Assembly: GCA_937927755.1 (NCBI GenBank)
Contig: CALBDB010000152.1
Location: forward strand, 1-35,155
Length of the DNA stretch: 35,155 nucleotides
DNA from: an uncultured Lysobacterales bacterium
GTDB taxonomy: Bacteria; Pseudomonadota; Gammaproteobacteria; Xanthomonadales; SZUA-36
Direction: 5' to 3'
Under the pieces are notes generated by a model. The model did no database searches and was not told where the DNA came from. It saw only the letters and a list, made by a program, of their open reading frames with translations. Position 1 is the first letter of the stretch. Every line of letters starts with the position of its first letter. The position numbers and the translations under genes are program-made. This document shows, piece after piece, positions 15,604 through 25,809 of this stretch.

Positions 15604-16419
15604 TTAGCTGGCTTTTTCACCGGCAGTGACGCGTTCATGACCCTGCAGATCCTTAAGGGTTTCGACCATTGCAAAGCCGTCGTCTGCCAGGATTCCACGA
15701 ACTGCCGGGCCCTGATCCCAGCCGTGCTCGAACATCAGCCAGCCGCCGTCGACCAGCATGGCACGGGCCTGCCCTGTGATCTCCCGGATGGCGCTCAAGC
15801 CGTCGGGGCCCGGTGTAAGTGCTTCGCTGGGTTCAAAGCGGAGACCCCCCCGTTTCAGGTGGCGGTCTCCGGCTTCAACATAAGGCGGGTTACTGGCGAT
15901 CAGGTGGAATTTGCCTTGCAATGGCCTGGTCCATGAGCCGTGGTGAAACCGGACATGGTCGAAGCCTAAATGACCGGCATTTTCGCGTGCGACCTCAAGG
16001 GCGGCTGCACTGATATCGGTTGCATGGATTTCACACTTTTTTCGTTCCGAAGCGAGCGCCAGTGCAATGGCGCCACTACCGGTGCCAAGGTCGGCTATAC
16101 GCCAGTCAGCAGCCGGGGGAATATTTTTTAGCGCGGTTTCTACCAGCAACTCGGTTTCCGGCCGCGGGATTAAAACGGCGGGACTGACCTTGAGCGGCAG
16201 TGACCAGAATTCGCTGGTACCGGTCAGGTAGGCAATGGGCTGCCCCAGTGCGCGTTGCTTGATGATCTTTTTGAAGGCTTCCGTACGACCCCCCGGTAAC
16301 TCCAGTTCCGGGTTGGCGTACAGGAATGAACGGGTTGTTTCCAATACGTGGGCCATCAGGATTTCCGCATCGAAACGTGCAGAAGGACTGTCAGCCAATA
16401 CCTGGCCGGCCAGTGTCAA
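15604..16419 (-). CDS. prmC: release factor glutamine N5-methyltransferase
   Basis: A class I SAM methyltransferase (HemK/PrmC) that methylates the Gln of the GGQ motif in RF1 and RF2. Counting from a TTG at 16419, the SAM motif GTGSG lies at 112-116, the PrmC-specific IPRPETE at 84-90 and the catalytic NPPY at 177-180. There is no in-frame ATG or GTG before the conserved N-terminus. Between the RND permease stop (16455-16453) and this TTG the frame is open and reads EIELAQSIKTL, which looks like normal PrmC N-terminal helix. A CTG at 16443 has AGGA 7 nt upstream and may be the real start, giving 279 residues. The gene is last in the RND operon and probably translationally coupled to it. Confidence 0.92.
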   Translation of the reverse strand: MTLAGQVLADSPSARFDAEILMAHVLETTRSFLYANPELELPGGRTEAFKKIIKQRALGQPIAYLTGTSEFWSLPLKVSPAVLIPRPETELLVETALKNIPPAADWRIADLGTGSGAIALALASERKKCEIHATDISAAALEVARENAGHLGFDHVRFHHGSWTRPLQGKFHLIASNPPYVEAGDRHLKRGGLRFEPSEALTPGPDGLSAIREITGQARAMLVDGGWLMFEHGWDQGPAVRGILADDGFAMVETLKDLQGHERVTAGEKAS

Positions 16420-16452
16420 CAGGGTTTTTATGCTCTGCGCCAGTTCTATTTC

Positions 16453-19400
16453 CTATTGACGTTGCTCTGACTGTTGCGAGGTTCCCGTGTCCATGCTCGA
16501 CACCTGTTTGAACCGGCTTGGTGTCACATGCTGCCATGCCTCTTTCCACCATTTGTTGAAATCATCCTGGATCAGGTAAAGCGAGGGGATCAGCAACAGG
16601 GTGATAACCGTTGCAAACAGGATACCAAATGCCAGCGAAGCGGCCATCGGAACAACCAGTTGCGCCTGCAAGCTGGTCTCAAAGATGGCAATCGGGGCCA
16701 GGCCGAGGAAAGTGGTCAACGAGGTCAGCAAAATGGCACGGAATCGTGACCTCGCAGCTATTGCCACTGCCTTGTCGAGCGGTGTTCCTGCGTCGCGCTC
16801 CCGGTTAACAAAATCAACCAGGATCAGGCTGTCATTCACGACAACCCCGGCAAGCGCGATAATGCCAAAGTAGCTCGTCATACTCACGGGAATGTCAAGA
16901 ATCAGGTGTCCGGCCAGTGCACCAATCGTACCAAACGGGATCACGGACATGATGATCAGCGGTTGTGCGTAGGACCTTAGCGGAATGGCCATCAGCGCAT
17001 AAATCAGAAAAACCGCCAGTAACCCACCACGTACGAGGTCCTTCTGGATATCGACCTGTTGCTGGCTCGAACCGCTGAGCTTGGAGCGGACACCGGGGAA
17101 ATTTGCCAGTACCTGCGGCAACTCCTGGTTCATGATGTCATCCTGGATCTTCGTAGGCTCGTATTTTTCCTTGTCAACTTCCGCTGATACGCGAACCGCC
17201 CGCTCGCGGTCAAAACGCCGGATAAAGGCCGGGGTCTTGGTCAATTCGACCTCGGCAACCGAGTGGAAGGGCACCCGTCCGCCATCGGGAGCGCGGATCT
17301 TCATATTATCCAGGTAACCGACAGAATCACGTTCCTCGCGCGGAAAACGGACCATGACCTTGACTTCGTCCTGGCCACGCTGAATACGCTGCACCTCGGC
17401 GCCGTAAAAACCCGCCCTGACCTGGCTGGCGAGATCCTGAAGCGTGATACCCAGTGCCTCGGCCTGGGGTTTCAGGTTCAGCTTGATCTCCGGCCTGCCG
17501 TGTTCAAATGTGTTCCGGATGTCAAATAACCCTTCGTAGGTGTTCATTCTCCGGGTTAGCTCCTGGGAGGCCCGTGCTACCTGGTCGATATTGGCGCCGA
17601 TCAACTGGATGGATATTGCGGCATCGCCGCCGTGATTCATCGCTGATGAATACGCCAATTGCTTGACTCCGGGCAATTCACCAACCGCCTCGCGCCAGCG
17701 ACGCAGGACCTCGGTTCCGGAAAGAACAGCCCTTTCGTCCTTGACCAGTTCGGTGATGATCTGACCCCGGATTTCACCCTGGGCAAATGAAAGAATACCG
17801 GAAACCACAGCACCCGATTCCATGCCTTGTTCCCTGCTGACTTCGGCATCCACCTTCCACAGGCCATCCTGTATTTGCCGTAACGCATCGTGGGTTCGCG
17901 CTGCCGGGGTGCCCTCGTTCATCAACAATTCGACCTGCAGGAAATCTGCGGTGATATCAGGAAAAAATACCGAGCGTAAAATGCCACCAGCAATCAGGCC
18001 GATGGACAGTATCAGCATGGAAATAAACACTGAAAATGTCAGGTACCGGCGCTTCAGGCACTTAGCCAGAAAGGGTGAATAATATTTGTCTACTGCGGTG
18101 TGCAGGCCCTCGCTGAAAAACCGCTGAAAACGGATAAACCGATTATTGGTGTCCTTGGCGTAGTGCTTGACCTTCATATGCGCCAGGTGAGCCGGCAGGA
18201 TCAGCTTGGATTCAACAATCGAGAAAACCAGGCAAAGCGTGACCACCCAGCCGATGGCCGAGAAAAATTTGCCCATGATGCCGGAAATCATCAGGATGGG
18301 AATGAAGGCTGCTATGGTGGTCAGAACCCCGAATGTGGCAGGCATGGCTACCTTGAATACACCTTCGAGTATGTTGTCCACCGAGTGGCCCTTTGCCCGC
18401 ATGCTGGTGTAGGCGCTTTCACCGATAACGATGGCGTCATCCACGACGATACCCAGCACCAGGATAAATCCGAACAGGCTGATCAGATTCAGTGTGATAT
18501 CAAAGGTTGGCATCAGGAAAAAGGTCCCGAGGAATGCTACCGGCAAACCAACCATGACCCAGAACGCCAGCTTTAACCTCAAAAACAATGCCAGTGACAG
18601 GAAAACCAGCATGGCGCCGATCAGCAGGTTCTTGACCATCATATCGAGGCGGCCCTGGAGGTAATAGGTTACATCCGCCCAGGTTGCCAGGTTGACGCCG
18701 GAGGGCATGGAAGCCTGTTTCGATGCTACGTAATCCCGTACGGCTTGTGATATTTCCAGTTCACTCTGGTCTCCCACGGACAATACCTGGATGGTAAAAG
18801 CCGGTTTGCCGTTGAATTCAGAAAAACGGCCGGTTTCTGCGAAATCGTCCTTGATCACCGCTATGTCTTTAAGCAGCACTCGCGATCCATCGGGGTTGGT
18901 CCGCACCAGGATGTCTTCGAAATCCAGTCCGGTATAGGCTTGTCCCTTTGTACGCACCTGGATATCACCGGCATCCGAGCGAATGGAACCGGCGGGCAGG
19001 TCCAGTGAGCCGCGGCGAATGGCCTGGGCCACTTCAGCCAGCGTCATTTTGTATTGTTCGAGGGTGAATTCTGAAACCTCGATACTGATTTCGTAGGGTC
19101 TTGAGCCGAGCATTTCGGCACGTGTTATTCCGGGAAGAGCGACGATCTCGTTTCGGACCTGCTTTGTATATTCCTTCAGGGTCCTTTCGTCGACATCACC
19201 ATACACCGAAATAAGGTTTACCTGCTGCTGAAAACGCGTTCGCGAGACGATCGGTTTTTCAGTGTTTTCCGGGAAGGTCGATATGGAATCAACACGGTTC
19301 TTGATCTCATTCATCACTTCCAGAACGTCATAACCGGTGGCAACCTCGACCTGCACGGTACCATTGCCGCGGCGCCCGGTGGAGATCATTTCCTGGATGC

Positions 19401-19662
19401 CTTCGATATCCTGGATCGCTTCCTCGATCTTGACCAGTACACCCTCTTCCACATCCTCGGGACTGGCACCGAGGAACGGCAGGGATACCGTGACAAAATT
19501 TGTCTCAATGGTTGGTTGGGATTCCTTTTTGATGGTGGCGACTGAGTAAAGACCGCCCGCCAACAGGATGACCATCAACAGGTTGGCAGCAACTGCATTT
19601 CTTGCAAACCACTCAATAATAGCGTGGTACCAGCCCTGCCCGGTATTTTGTCCGGACCTCAT
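16453..19662 (-). CDS. RND efflux permease, HAE-1 family (first system)
   Basis: A 1069-residue inner-membrane transporter of the AcrB fold, driving proton-coupled export. A first transmembrane helix (AANLLMVILLAGGLYSVA), a porter domain with PFLGASPEDVEE, then a TM2-TM6 bundle are visible. TM4 contains VVDDAIVIGES with the proton-relay pair D408-D409 intact. A second porter domain and TM8-TM12 follow (IPLRSYAQPLIIMSVIPFG, GVVVNDSLILVDF). Its ATG overlaps the stop codon of the adaptor gene (ATGA). prmC follows immediately. The family is unambiguous; substrates cannot be predicted and no outer-membrane channel gene is present nearby. Confidence 0.94.
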   Translation of the reverse strand: MRSGQNTGQGWYHAIIEWFARNAVAANLLMVILLAGGLYSVATIKKESQPTIETNFVTVSLPFLGASPEDVEEGVLVKIEEAIQDIEGIQEMISTGRRGNGTVQVEVATGYDVLEVMNEIKNRVDSISTFPENTEKPIVSRTRFQQQVNLISVYGDVDERTLKEYTKQVRNEIVALPGITRAEMLGSRPYEISIEVSEFTLEQYKMTLAEVAQAIRRGSLDLPAGSIRSDAGDIQVRTKGQAYTGLDFEDILVRTNPDGSRVLLKDIAVIKDDFAETGRFSEFNGKPAFTIQVLSVGDQSELEISQAVRDYVASKQASMPSGVNLATWADVTYYLQGRLDMMVKNLLIGAMLVFLSLALFLRLKLAFWVMVGLPVAFLGTFFLMPTFDITLNLISLFGFILVLGIVVDDAIVIGESAYTSMRAKGHSVDNILEGVFKVAMPATFGVLTTIAAFIPILMISGIMGKFFSAIGWVVTLCLVFSIVESKLILPAHLAHMKVKHYAKDTNNRFIRFQRFFSEGLHTAVDKYYSPFLAKCLKRRYLTFSVFISMLILSIGLIAGGILRSVFFPDITADFLQVELLMNEGTPAARTHDALRQIQDGLWKVDAEVSREQGMESGAVVSGILSFAQGEIRGQIITELVKDERAVLSGTEVLRRWREAVGELPGVKQLAYSSAMNHGGDAAISIQLIGANIDQVARASQELTRRMNTYEGLFDIRNTFEHGRPEIKLNLKPQAEALGITLQDLASQVRAGFYGAEVQRIQRGQDEVKVMVRFPREERDSVGYLDNMKIRAPDGGRVPFHSVAEVELTKTPAFIRRFDRERAVRVSAEVDKEKYEPTKIQDDIMNQELPQVLANFPGVRSKLSGSSQQQVDIQKDLVRGGLLAVFLIYALMAIPLRSYAQPLIIMSVIPFGTIGALAGHLILDIPVSMTSYFGIIALAGVVVNDSLILVDFVNRERDAGTPLDKAVAIAARSRFRAILLTSLTTFLGLAPIAIFETSLQAQLVVPMAASLAFGILFATVITLLLIPSLYLIQDDFNKWWKEAWQHVTPSRFKQVSSMDTGTSQQSEQRQ

Positions 19663-20873
19663 AACTCACCTCCGTCTGCGACTGCTACCGGGGTTTCATT
19701 TCCATGACCCCTGACAGCGAGCCTGGTACCCGGTACCGGTGCATCCAGCGTTGTCGTGATAACCCTCGCACCGTCGGAAATACCTTTGCTCAGATACACC
19801 TTTTTCGATTCGGCTCTTAAAACCTCGACGGGCAGAATTTCAAGTTCATTATCCGAGTTTGCAACCAGGATCGTATTGTCAGGCCGCAGCACAAAGCGCG
19901 GTAAAACAACTACGTTTTCTGCGGGTACACCCTGTATTTCAGCATTTACGAACGTACCTATCTTAAGTTCCTGCTGATGGCTCTTGCCCAATACACCGTA
20001 AGGGTCAATGATTTGCGCAACGGCATAAATGACGCGGCTGACCTCATCAACAACACCCTCGGTGCGGATGATGCGGGCCTGCCATTGGTGGGTTCCTCCG
20101 GCCTGTTCGGTACTCAACACGACCGGTGGGAAGGGCTTGTCCTCGTATTTCACCTCTGTCTCTGAGGGTAAATCCAGGTAGTTCAGATCACTGTGGGTCA
20201 GGGGTAGGCGAACTTCGGCCGTATCTATGGCAAAGGTGACACCCAGGCGGGTACCCGGTGATACGTACTGACCGATATCAGCAGATTTTTGCCTGACCAG
20301 TCCGTCATAGGGCACCGTAATCCGGGTTCGTTCGAGATCACGCCGCGCTTTTTGCACATCCGCTTCGGCCGCACTGACATTGGCCCTGGCGTCCGCCAGC
20401 TGCGGTTTGCGCATACCAAGATCGGTGGGTTGACCTTTTTTTCCCATGTTCTGCCAGTCTTTGATCGCCTGTTCGGAACGGGCCGTTTCATCGGCCAGTT
20501 TCGCCTTTCTGGAAGCCAATGCTGCCTCGGCGCGTTTAAGGCCGGCTCTATAATCACTCGGATCAATCTGTAACAGGACCTCGCCCTTGCGGAAAAAGCC
20601 GCCTGCGACAAATTCCGGCGCCACGGAAACTATTTTTCCGGATACCTCGGAAACCAGCGTGGTCTCGGTGCGCGGGCGAACGGTACCCTGTGAACTGACG
20701 GAAAAGTTAAGGGAAACGACCTCGGACCTAATCGTATCGACCAGCACTGCTTTTTCGATATCGGTCTTGCGTTCGGCCCGCTGGGTGTTCTGGAACGCGA
20801 CCAGGGCGATGACCACGAGTATCGAGGAGGTAATTAAGATCAGTGGTAACGTGAACTTAAAAAATTTATTCAT
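19659..20873 (-). CDS. RND periplasmic adaptor (membrane-fusion protein), first system
   Basis: A 404-residue adaptor linking the permease to an outer-membrane channel. It has an N-terminal membrane anchor (FTLPLILITSSILVVIALVAF), a split lipoyl/barrel-sandwich motif (VSEVSGKIVSVAPEFVAGG and TVPYDGLVRQKSADIGQYV), an alpha-hairpin between (AALASRKAKLADETARSEQA) and beta-barrel plus membrane-proximal domains. The preferred start is ATG at 20873 (MNKFFKF), with GGAG upstream; an in-frame TTG at 20906 adds eleven unlikely residues. The stop overlaps the permease start by four bases. There is no lipobox, so it is anchored by the helix rather than lipid, unlike the second system's adaptor. Confidence 0.93.
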   Translation of the reverse strand: MNKFFKFTLPLILITSSILVVIALVAFQNTQRAERKTDIEKAVLVDTIRSEVVSLNFSVSSQGTVRPRTETTLVSEVSGKIVSVAPEFVAGGFFRKGEVLLQIDPSDYRAGLKRAEAALASRKAKLADETARSEQAIKDWQNMGKKGQPTDLGMRKPQLADARANVSAAEADVQKARRDLERTRITVPYDGLVRQKSADIGQYVSPGTRLGVTFAIDTAEVRLPLTHSDLNYLDLPSETEVKYEDKPFPPVVLSTEQAGGTHQWQARIIRTEGVVDEVSRVIYAVAQIIDPYGVLGKSHQQELKIGTFVNAEIQGVPAENVVVLPRFVLRPDNTILVANSDNELEILPVEVLRAESKKVYLSKGISDGARVITTTLDAPVPGTRLAVRGHGNETPVAVADGGEL

Positions 20874-20934
20874 TCCCCTAAAACTCCAGTGAACTTTATT
20901 GTGCAAAAATCAGTTTGGCAGCTTGTAGCCGCGT

Positions 20935-20964
20935 ATTATCCACTTTTAGACATGCTTTAGTCAC
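20935..20964 (-). promoter_or_regulatory. possible promoter of the first RND operon
   Basis: On the minus strand GTGACT (20964-20959, four of six matches) and GATAAT (20940-20935, five of six) are 18 bp apart, about 55 nt before the adaptor ATG at 20873. The spacing is acceptable and the -10 box good. Confidence 0.35.
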
Positions 20965-21023
20965 GAGTACTTAGTTGGGCATCCAGTGAAAGAGTTCATT
21001 GCACCTTCTGGCATTGACCCAAT

Positions 21024-21045
21024 TGTGGGGCGCTAGCGTCCCACA
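21024..21045. promoter_or_regulatory. 22-bp near-perfect palindrome between divergent operons
   Basis: The centre CGCTAGCG is flanked by TGTGGG(G) on the left and (T)CCCACA on the right; only the G/T pair at 21030/21039 breaks the symmetry. It lies in the divergent region between the RND adaptor and map. It could be a dimeric regulator operator, or an RNA hairpin in the map leader. The edges TGTGGG and the CGCT-GCG centre recall the REP-like elements, so a diverged repeat is also possible. Confidence 0.45.
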
Positions 21046-21121
21046 GCTAATACAAACCGTCCGTCAGTATGTACAATATGTTCCTTTTCACTGCCGCAGA
21101 ACCAAAGTCACGGAAATTTTT

Positions 21122-21889
21122 ATGGGAATAGTGTTAAAGACCGCCGAAGAAATTGAAGCCATGCGGGTCGCAGGCCATTTGGCGGGTGAAGTTCTTCGAA
21201 TGATCCGTGAGCATGTGCGCGTGGGTGTCACTACCGGTGAACTTGATGACATCTGTCATTCCTATATAACCAGCGTGCAGAAGGCCATCCCGGCGCCGTT
21301 GAATTACAAGGGTTTCCCCAAGTCAATCTGCACTTCCATCAACCAGGTGGTGTGCCATGGTATTCCGGGCGATAGGAAGCTGAAGAACGGCGATATTATG
21401 AATATCGACATCACCGTCATCAAGGACGGCTGGCATGGTGATACCAGCAAAATGTTCCTGGTCGGTGAGCCTACAGTGCGCGCGCGGCGTTTGTGCGAGG
21501 TTGCGCATGAGGCCATGGTCAGGGGTATCCATGCGGTCAAACCGGGTTCACGTCTTGGTGATATCGGCCACGCGATCCAGGGCTTTGTCGAGGGACTGGG
21601 TTACTCGGTCGTGCGTGATTATTGCGGCCATGGGATTGGCAGGGTATTCCACGAGGATCCGCAGGTATTGCATTATGGACGCCCCGGCGTGGGTGAAGTG
21701 CTGCGGCCCGGTATGGTGTTTACCATTGAACCGATGGTCAACGTCGGTAAAAAGGACACCCGCCTGTTGGGTGACGGATGGACCGTGCATACCAAGGACC
21801 GCAGCCTGTCTGCACAATGGGAACATACCCTCGCTGTCACCGAAGATGGATTTGACGTACTAACCCAGTTACCCGGTGATGATCTCTGA
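21122..21889 (+). CDS. map: methionine aminopeptidase type I
   Basis: A 255-residue enzyme that removes the initiator Met from nascent proteins. The five metal ligands are visible in order: Asp in MNIDITVIKDG, Asp in WHGDTSKMF, His in YCGHGIGRVFHEDP, Glu in FTIEPMVN and Glu in QWEHTLAV. ATG at 21122 has ACGGA upstream and begins the conserved MGIVLKTAEEIEAMR; a longer open frame from 20999 starts in unconserved sequence and is rejected. It is the first gene of the map-glnD-dapD-arsC-like-dapE block. The rpsB-tsf genes often found beside map are not in the window. Confidence 0.96.
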   Translation: MGIVLKTAEEIEAMRVAGHLAGEVLRMIREHVRVGVTTGELDDICHSYITSVQKAIPAPLNYKGFPKSICTSINQVVCHGIPGDRKLKNGDIMNIDITVIKDGWHGDTSKMFLVGEPTVRARRLCEVAHEAMVRGIHAVKPGSRLGDIGHAIQGFVEGLGYSVVRDYCGHGIGRVFHEDPQVLHYGRPGVGEVLRPGMVFTIEPMVNVGKKDTRLLGDGWTVHTKDRSLSAQWEHTLAVTEDGFDVLTQLPGDDL

Positions 21890-21898
21890 GGTGAACCC

Positions 21899-24607
21899 GT
21901 GAAGATTCGGTTGAGGGGCCGCTTGCCCAAGCCGGCGGCTGCCGAGGGTTGTCTGGATACAGAAGCACTTGCCAGCCACGAGGGTGAGCAGACTCAACCC
22001 AAGCTGATCCAGACCCTCAAAAGCACGATGGTGCAGGCGGATGAGTGCCTGGCGAAGAAATTCCACGACAAAGAAGATGTGAACCAGCTGGTCAGGGCCC
22101 GGGCATGGGTGGTGGACCAATTGATCGTATACGCCTGGGACAATCTGATCCCGGCCAGCGAAGACGTGTCACTGGTTGCCGTCGGCGGATATGGCCGAGG
22201 TGAGTTGCACCCGAACTCCGATGTTGACTTAATGATCCTGCTCGCTGAATCACCACCCGGTGAAGAATTACGCCTTGCGATTGAAGCATTTGTAACACTG
22301 CTCTGGGATGCAGGTTTTTACCTGGGCCATAGTGTGCGGACTATCGAAGCCTGTGTTGCGGAAGCACAAAAAGACATAGTAACCGCCACCAACCTGATGG
22401 AAAGCCGCCTGCTCACAGGCCGCGATGAGATGCAGCAGGCAATGCTTGATGCGACAGCGGCCAACCAGGTCTGGTCAGCAGCGGAGTTTTTTGACGCCAA
22501 GTACGAAGAGCAGGCCAGCCGCCACGAGCAGTACCATGGCACCGCCTACAACCTGGAGCCAAATATCAAGGAAGGGCCGGGTGGTTTACGTGATATCCAG
22601 ATGATTGGCTGGGTGGCCAAGAGGCATTTCAGCACCCAGTCCCTGCATACCCTCGTCGAGCGGGGGTTTTTGACCGAATCCGAACTGCAGGACTTGAAGG
22701 ACGGCAGGACTTTTCTTTGGGAGATTCGTTTTGCTTTGCACCTGCTCGCAGGCCGCAGCGAAGACCGTTTGTTATTCGAGTTTCAGCGGCCAATTTCCGA
22801 ACACTTTGCCGACACGGAGATAGCGCCGGATTCCAACGCGGGCGTTGAACAATTCATGCAGCGCTATTACCGCACGGTGATGCAAAACGAGCGTCTGAAC
22901 GAAATGCTTTTGCAGTTGTTCAGCGAAGAGTTGCTACCCGAAAAAGCACCGTCGTCAGAGGACCTGGGTGAAGATTTCCGCGTCACGCACGGCTTCCTTG
23001 AAGTATCCGACGATGAGCTGTTCGATCGTCGGCCGGTCGCAATGATGGAATTGTTTGTTCTGCTGGCAAAACACGAAAGACTGCTGGGAGTCAGGGCATC
23101 CACGATACGCCTGATACGCGACAAGTTACACATTGTCGATGATTCATTCCGCGCTGATGCGCAGGCCCGGAAATATTTTTATGAATTATTTTGCCAGACC
23201 AGTGGTGTTTATACACAGTTACAGCGTATGAATCGCTACGGGGTCCTGGCGGCCTTTATCCCGGCATTTGGCCACATTGTTGGCCGAATGCAATTTGACC
23301 TGTTCCATGTCTATACGGTGGACCAGCACATCCTTTTCGTGATCAGGAACCTGCGCAGGTTTGCCTACGGTAAGTACCGTACCGATTTCGCACATGCCGC
23401 TGACATTTTCCAGCAAATTGACCACCCGGAGGTTCTCTACCTGGCGGCGCTGTTCCACGACATCGCCAAGGGCAGGCAGGGTGATCATTCGACACTGGGC
23501 GCCGAGGATGCGCTGGCATTCTGCCAGCACCTGCCAATGAGTGATGAGCACCGCGAGCGTGTTGCCTGGCTGGTGGAGCAGCATCTGGTGATGTCACAGA
23601 CAGCACAACGGCGGGATATTTCCGACCCTGAAACGATCAAGGGCTTTTATGAGATCGTCGCTAACCAGACACGGCTGGATTATCTCTACCTGATGACGAT
23701 AGCCGATATCGCGGCCACCAGTTCCAAGTTGTGGAATAGCTGGAAGGACAGCCTGTTATGGGAATTGTACTCGGTAACGTCACTGGCCCTGTCCGAGCGC
23801 AATTCGAACATTTTTGATCGCAACCACCGCATCGAAGAATGCAGTGTGGCGGTGCGCGATAAGCTGCTGAGCAAGGGCCTCGCTGCCGAAGCAATCAATG
23901 CGCTCTGGGAAAACCTGCCGCAGAGTGTATTCCTGAGCTTTTCAGAGGACCAGCTGGAGTGGACCGCCACTACCGTGCTGAACGCCGGCGCTAAAACTAC
24001 CGTGCTGGTGGCAATACGTGCGGTTGAAGAACAGGGTGTCAGCGAATTACTTGTCCACGCACCGGATTATGATGGCCTGTTTTCCGCGGTGACAACCATC
24101 ATTGATGAGATTGGGCTCGACGTGTTGTCGGCGCGTGTTGGCAATACCGTCTCTGGAAAAAGTTTTGACCTGTTCCAGTTGATGGACAGGCATGCACAGG
24201 TACTGAATAACATCGATTGTGAGCGTCTGAAATTACGATTGCGGCAGGTTTTGGGCAACGCATCACTGCCAACACCGGTGGTGCGCAGGTTGCCGAGGCG
24301 CCTGCGTCCGTTCAAGCGGGAAACACGGATTCATTTCTCGGCAGCACACGGTGGTGAGAAAACCCTGATGGACCTCGCGTGTTCTGATCGCCCGGGCTTG
24401 TTGTCGCATATTTCCGCGGCCATGGTTGCTTGTGGCGTGCGTATACACGACGCGAGAATATCAACACTGGGCGACCGCGTGGAAGATGCCTTCATCTTAA
24501 GCGACGAGCAAAATGCGCCGTTGAGCCGTACCATAAGGATAGAATTGTTGGAAAAACTGACCGAAACACTCGGTCAGGATCAGGTGAGCAATGAACCAGG
24601 CAAATAA
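21899..24607 (+). CDS. glnD: bifunctional [protein-PII] uridylyltransferase/uridylyl-removing enzyme
   Basis: A 902-residue nitrogen sensor. The N-terminal nucleotidyltransferase carries [15 protein letters not shown] (96-110) with catalytic D108 and D110. A PII-UTase linker contains [13 protein letters not shown]. The HD phosphohydrolase motif is [13 protein letters not shown] (H520-D521). Two C-terminal ACT domains start near 710 ([14 protein letters not shown]) and 822 ([14 protein letters not shown]) and sense glutamine. It uridylylates PII when glutamine is low and reverses this when glutamine is high. Translation begins at GTG 21899, preceded by GAGGTG. The 3' end overlaps the dapD start by 17 bases. 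Confidence 0.97.
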   Translation: MKIRLRGRLPKPAAAEGCLDTEALASHEGEQTQPKLIQTLKSTMVQADECLAKKFHDKEDVNQLVRARAWVVDQLIVYAWDNLIPASEDVSLVAVGGYGRGELHPNSDVDLMILLAESPPGEELRLAIEAFVTLLWDAGFYLGHSVRTIEACVAEAQKDIVTATNLMESRLLTGRDEMQQAMLDATAANQVWSAAEFFDAKYEEQASRHEQYHGTAYNLEPNIKEGPGGLRDIQMIGWVAKRHFSTQSLHTLVERGFLTESELQDLKDGRTFLWEIRFALHLLAGRSEDRLLFEFQRPISEHFADTEIAPDSNAGVEQFMQRYYRTVMQNERLNEMLLQLFSEELLPEKAPSSEDLGEDFRVTHGFLEVSDDELFDRRPVAMMELFVLLAKHERLLGVRASTIRLIRDKLHIVDDSFRADAQARKYFYELFCQTSGVYTQLQRMNRYGVLAAFIPAFGHIVGRMQFDLFHVYTVDQHILFVIRNLRRFAYGKYRTDFAHAADIFQQIDHPEVLYLAALFHDIAKGRQGDHSTLGAEDALAFCQHLPMSDEHRERVAWLVEQHLVMSQTAQRRDISDPETIKGFYEIVANQTRLDYLYLMTIADIAATSSKLWNSWKDSLLWELYSVTSLALSERNSNIFDRNHRIEECSVAVRDKLLSKGLAAEAINALWENLPQSVFLSFSEDQLEWTATTVLNAGAKTTVLVAIRAVEEQGVSELLVHAPDYDGLFSAVTTIIDEIGLDVLSARVGNTVSGKSFDLFQLMDRHAQVLNNIDCERLKLRLRQVLGNASLPTPVVRRLPRRLRPFKRETRIHFSAAHGGEKTLMDLACSDRPGLLSHISAAMVACGVRIHDARISTLGDRVEDAFILSDEQNAPLSRTIRIELLEKLTETLGQDQVSNEPGK

Positions 24608-25439
24608 CATTCAGGAGCACAGGGCACTTATCGAGGCCGCGTTTGAAGAACGCAGGACAATAAGCCCGGAAACCGCCGGTGCGGATTTGGTGGCGGCCAT
24701 CGAAGCTTCCATATCCGGCCTTGAACAGGGTAGTTTGCGGGTTGCCGGCCCCGGCGCCGGCGGCTGGCATGTCAATGAGTGGCTAAAAAAGGCAGTGTTG
24801 CTGTATTTTCGCATCCGCCACAACGAGGTTATCGACAGTTCGGCAAGCCATTACTTCGACAAGGTGCCATTGCGCTGGGCGACGGGCTCAAATGATGACA
24901 TAAGCACCTGTGGCGCCCGTATTGTTCCACCGGCCACCGTCCGGCGTGGTGCCTTTATCGGGCATGACGCGGTGTTGATGCCGTCCTATGTCAATATCGG
25001 AGCATACGTGGGTGAAGCCACCATGGTGGATACATGGGCGACCGTCGGTTCCTGTGCTCAGATCGGCAGCCACGTCCACCTGTCCGGTGGAGTTGGCATC
25101 GGCGGGGTCCTTGAGCCATTACAGGCGACACCAACGATCATTGAGGACGATTGCTTTATCGGCGCACGTTCAGAGGTGGTAGAAGGTGTGATCATCGGCA
25201 AGGGCAGCGTCTTGTCCATGGGTGTATACATCGGCAAGAGCACACGTATATACGACCGTGAGAGCGGTGAAATCTTGTATGGAAAGGTTCCGCCCGGCTC
25301 GGTGGTGGTGCCTGGCAGCCTGCCGGCCAGGGACCACAGCTATACCATGTATGCCGCGATCATTGTCAAGCGAGTGGATGAACAGACGCGCTCGAAAACC
25401 AGTGTCAACGAGCTCTTGAGAGCCAGTGTCGAATCCTGA
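24591..25439 (+). CDS. dapD: 2,3,4,5-tetrahydropyridine-2,6-dicarboxylate N-succinyltransferase
   Basis: A 282-residue left-handed beta-helix acyltransferase of the succinylase branch of lysine/diaminopimelate synthesis. An N-terminal helical domain ends in [15 protein letters not shown]. Hexapeptide-repeat coils follow ([60 protein letters not shown]), then a C-terminal strand segment. The start ATG lies inside the glnD coding end, suggesting translational coupling. dapE, the enzyme acting two steps later, is two genes downstream. Length matches the family (about 275). Confidence 0.97.
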   Translation: MNQANNIQEHRALIEAAFEERRTISPETAGADLVAAIEASISGLEQGSLRVAGPGAGGWHVNEWLKKAVLLYFRIRHNEVIDSSASHYFDKVPLRWATGSNDDISTCGARIVPPATVRRGAFIGHDAVLMPSYVNIGAYVGEATMVDTWATVGSCAQIGSHVHLSGGVGIGGVLEPLQATPTIIEDDCFIGARSEVVEGVIIGKGSVLSMGVYIGKSTRIYDRESGEILYGKVPPGSVVVPGSLPARDHSYTMYAAIIVKRVDEQTRSKTSVNELLRASVES

Positions 25440-25440
25440 A

Positions 25441-25806
25441 ATGGCAAGTTCCGATAGATCAGAATCTGATATTTTGGCGGTCTACGGGATCAAGCAATGC
25501 GATACCTGCCGCAAAGCACTCAAATGGCTGACGGCGCAGGGCATTGAGCACCGCTTCCACGATTTTCGTGTTGACGGATTGCAAGCTGATGTACTTCAGT
25601 CGTGGCTGGAGTCGTCCTTTGCGGAAAAGCTCGTCAATCGTCGCAGCACAACCTGGCGGCAACTGTCAGACCAGCAGCGCCAGTCTGAAGGCGGAGCACT
25701 ATTGGAGTTGCTGCTGGAGAACCCTACACTGATAAAGCGCCCGGTATTTGTCACCGGCGAGGTCGTTGCCATCGGTTTTAACCCGGCCGAACTTGTAGGG
25801 CTATAA
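25441..25806 (+). CDS. ArsC/Spx-family thioredoxin-fold protein (YffB-like)
   Basis: A small arsenate-reductase-like protein (121 residues from ATG 25441) with N-terminal VYGIKQCDTCRKALKWL, HDFRVDGL, the NRRSTTWRQL segment and LIKRPVFVTG containing the conserved Arg-Pro. It has a CxxC (CDTC) where E. coli YffB has a single Cys. A GTG at 25426, overlapping dapD, is an alternative start; neither has a strong ribosome site. A yffB-like gene beside dapE is conserved in proteobacteria, but the function is not established and true arsenate reduction is doubtful. Confidence 0.88.
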   Translation: MASSDRSESDILAVYGIKQCDTCRKALKWLTAQGIEHRFHDFRVDGLQADVLQSWLESSFAEKLVNRRSTTWRQLSDQQRQSEGGALLELLLENPTLIKRPVFVTGEVVAIGFNPAELVGL

Positions 25807-25809
25807 GCG

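Noticed and set aside
21014-21053. TTGACC (21014) and TAATAC (21048) as a map promoter
   Set aside because: The spacing of 28 bp is far too long for a sigma70 promoter, and MerR-type spacing would be 19-20 bp.
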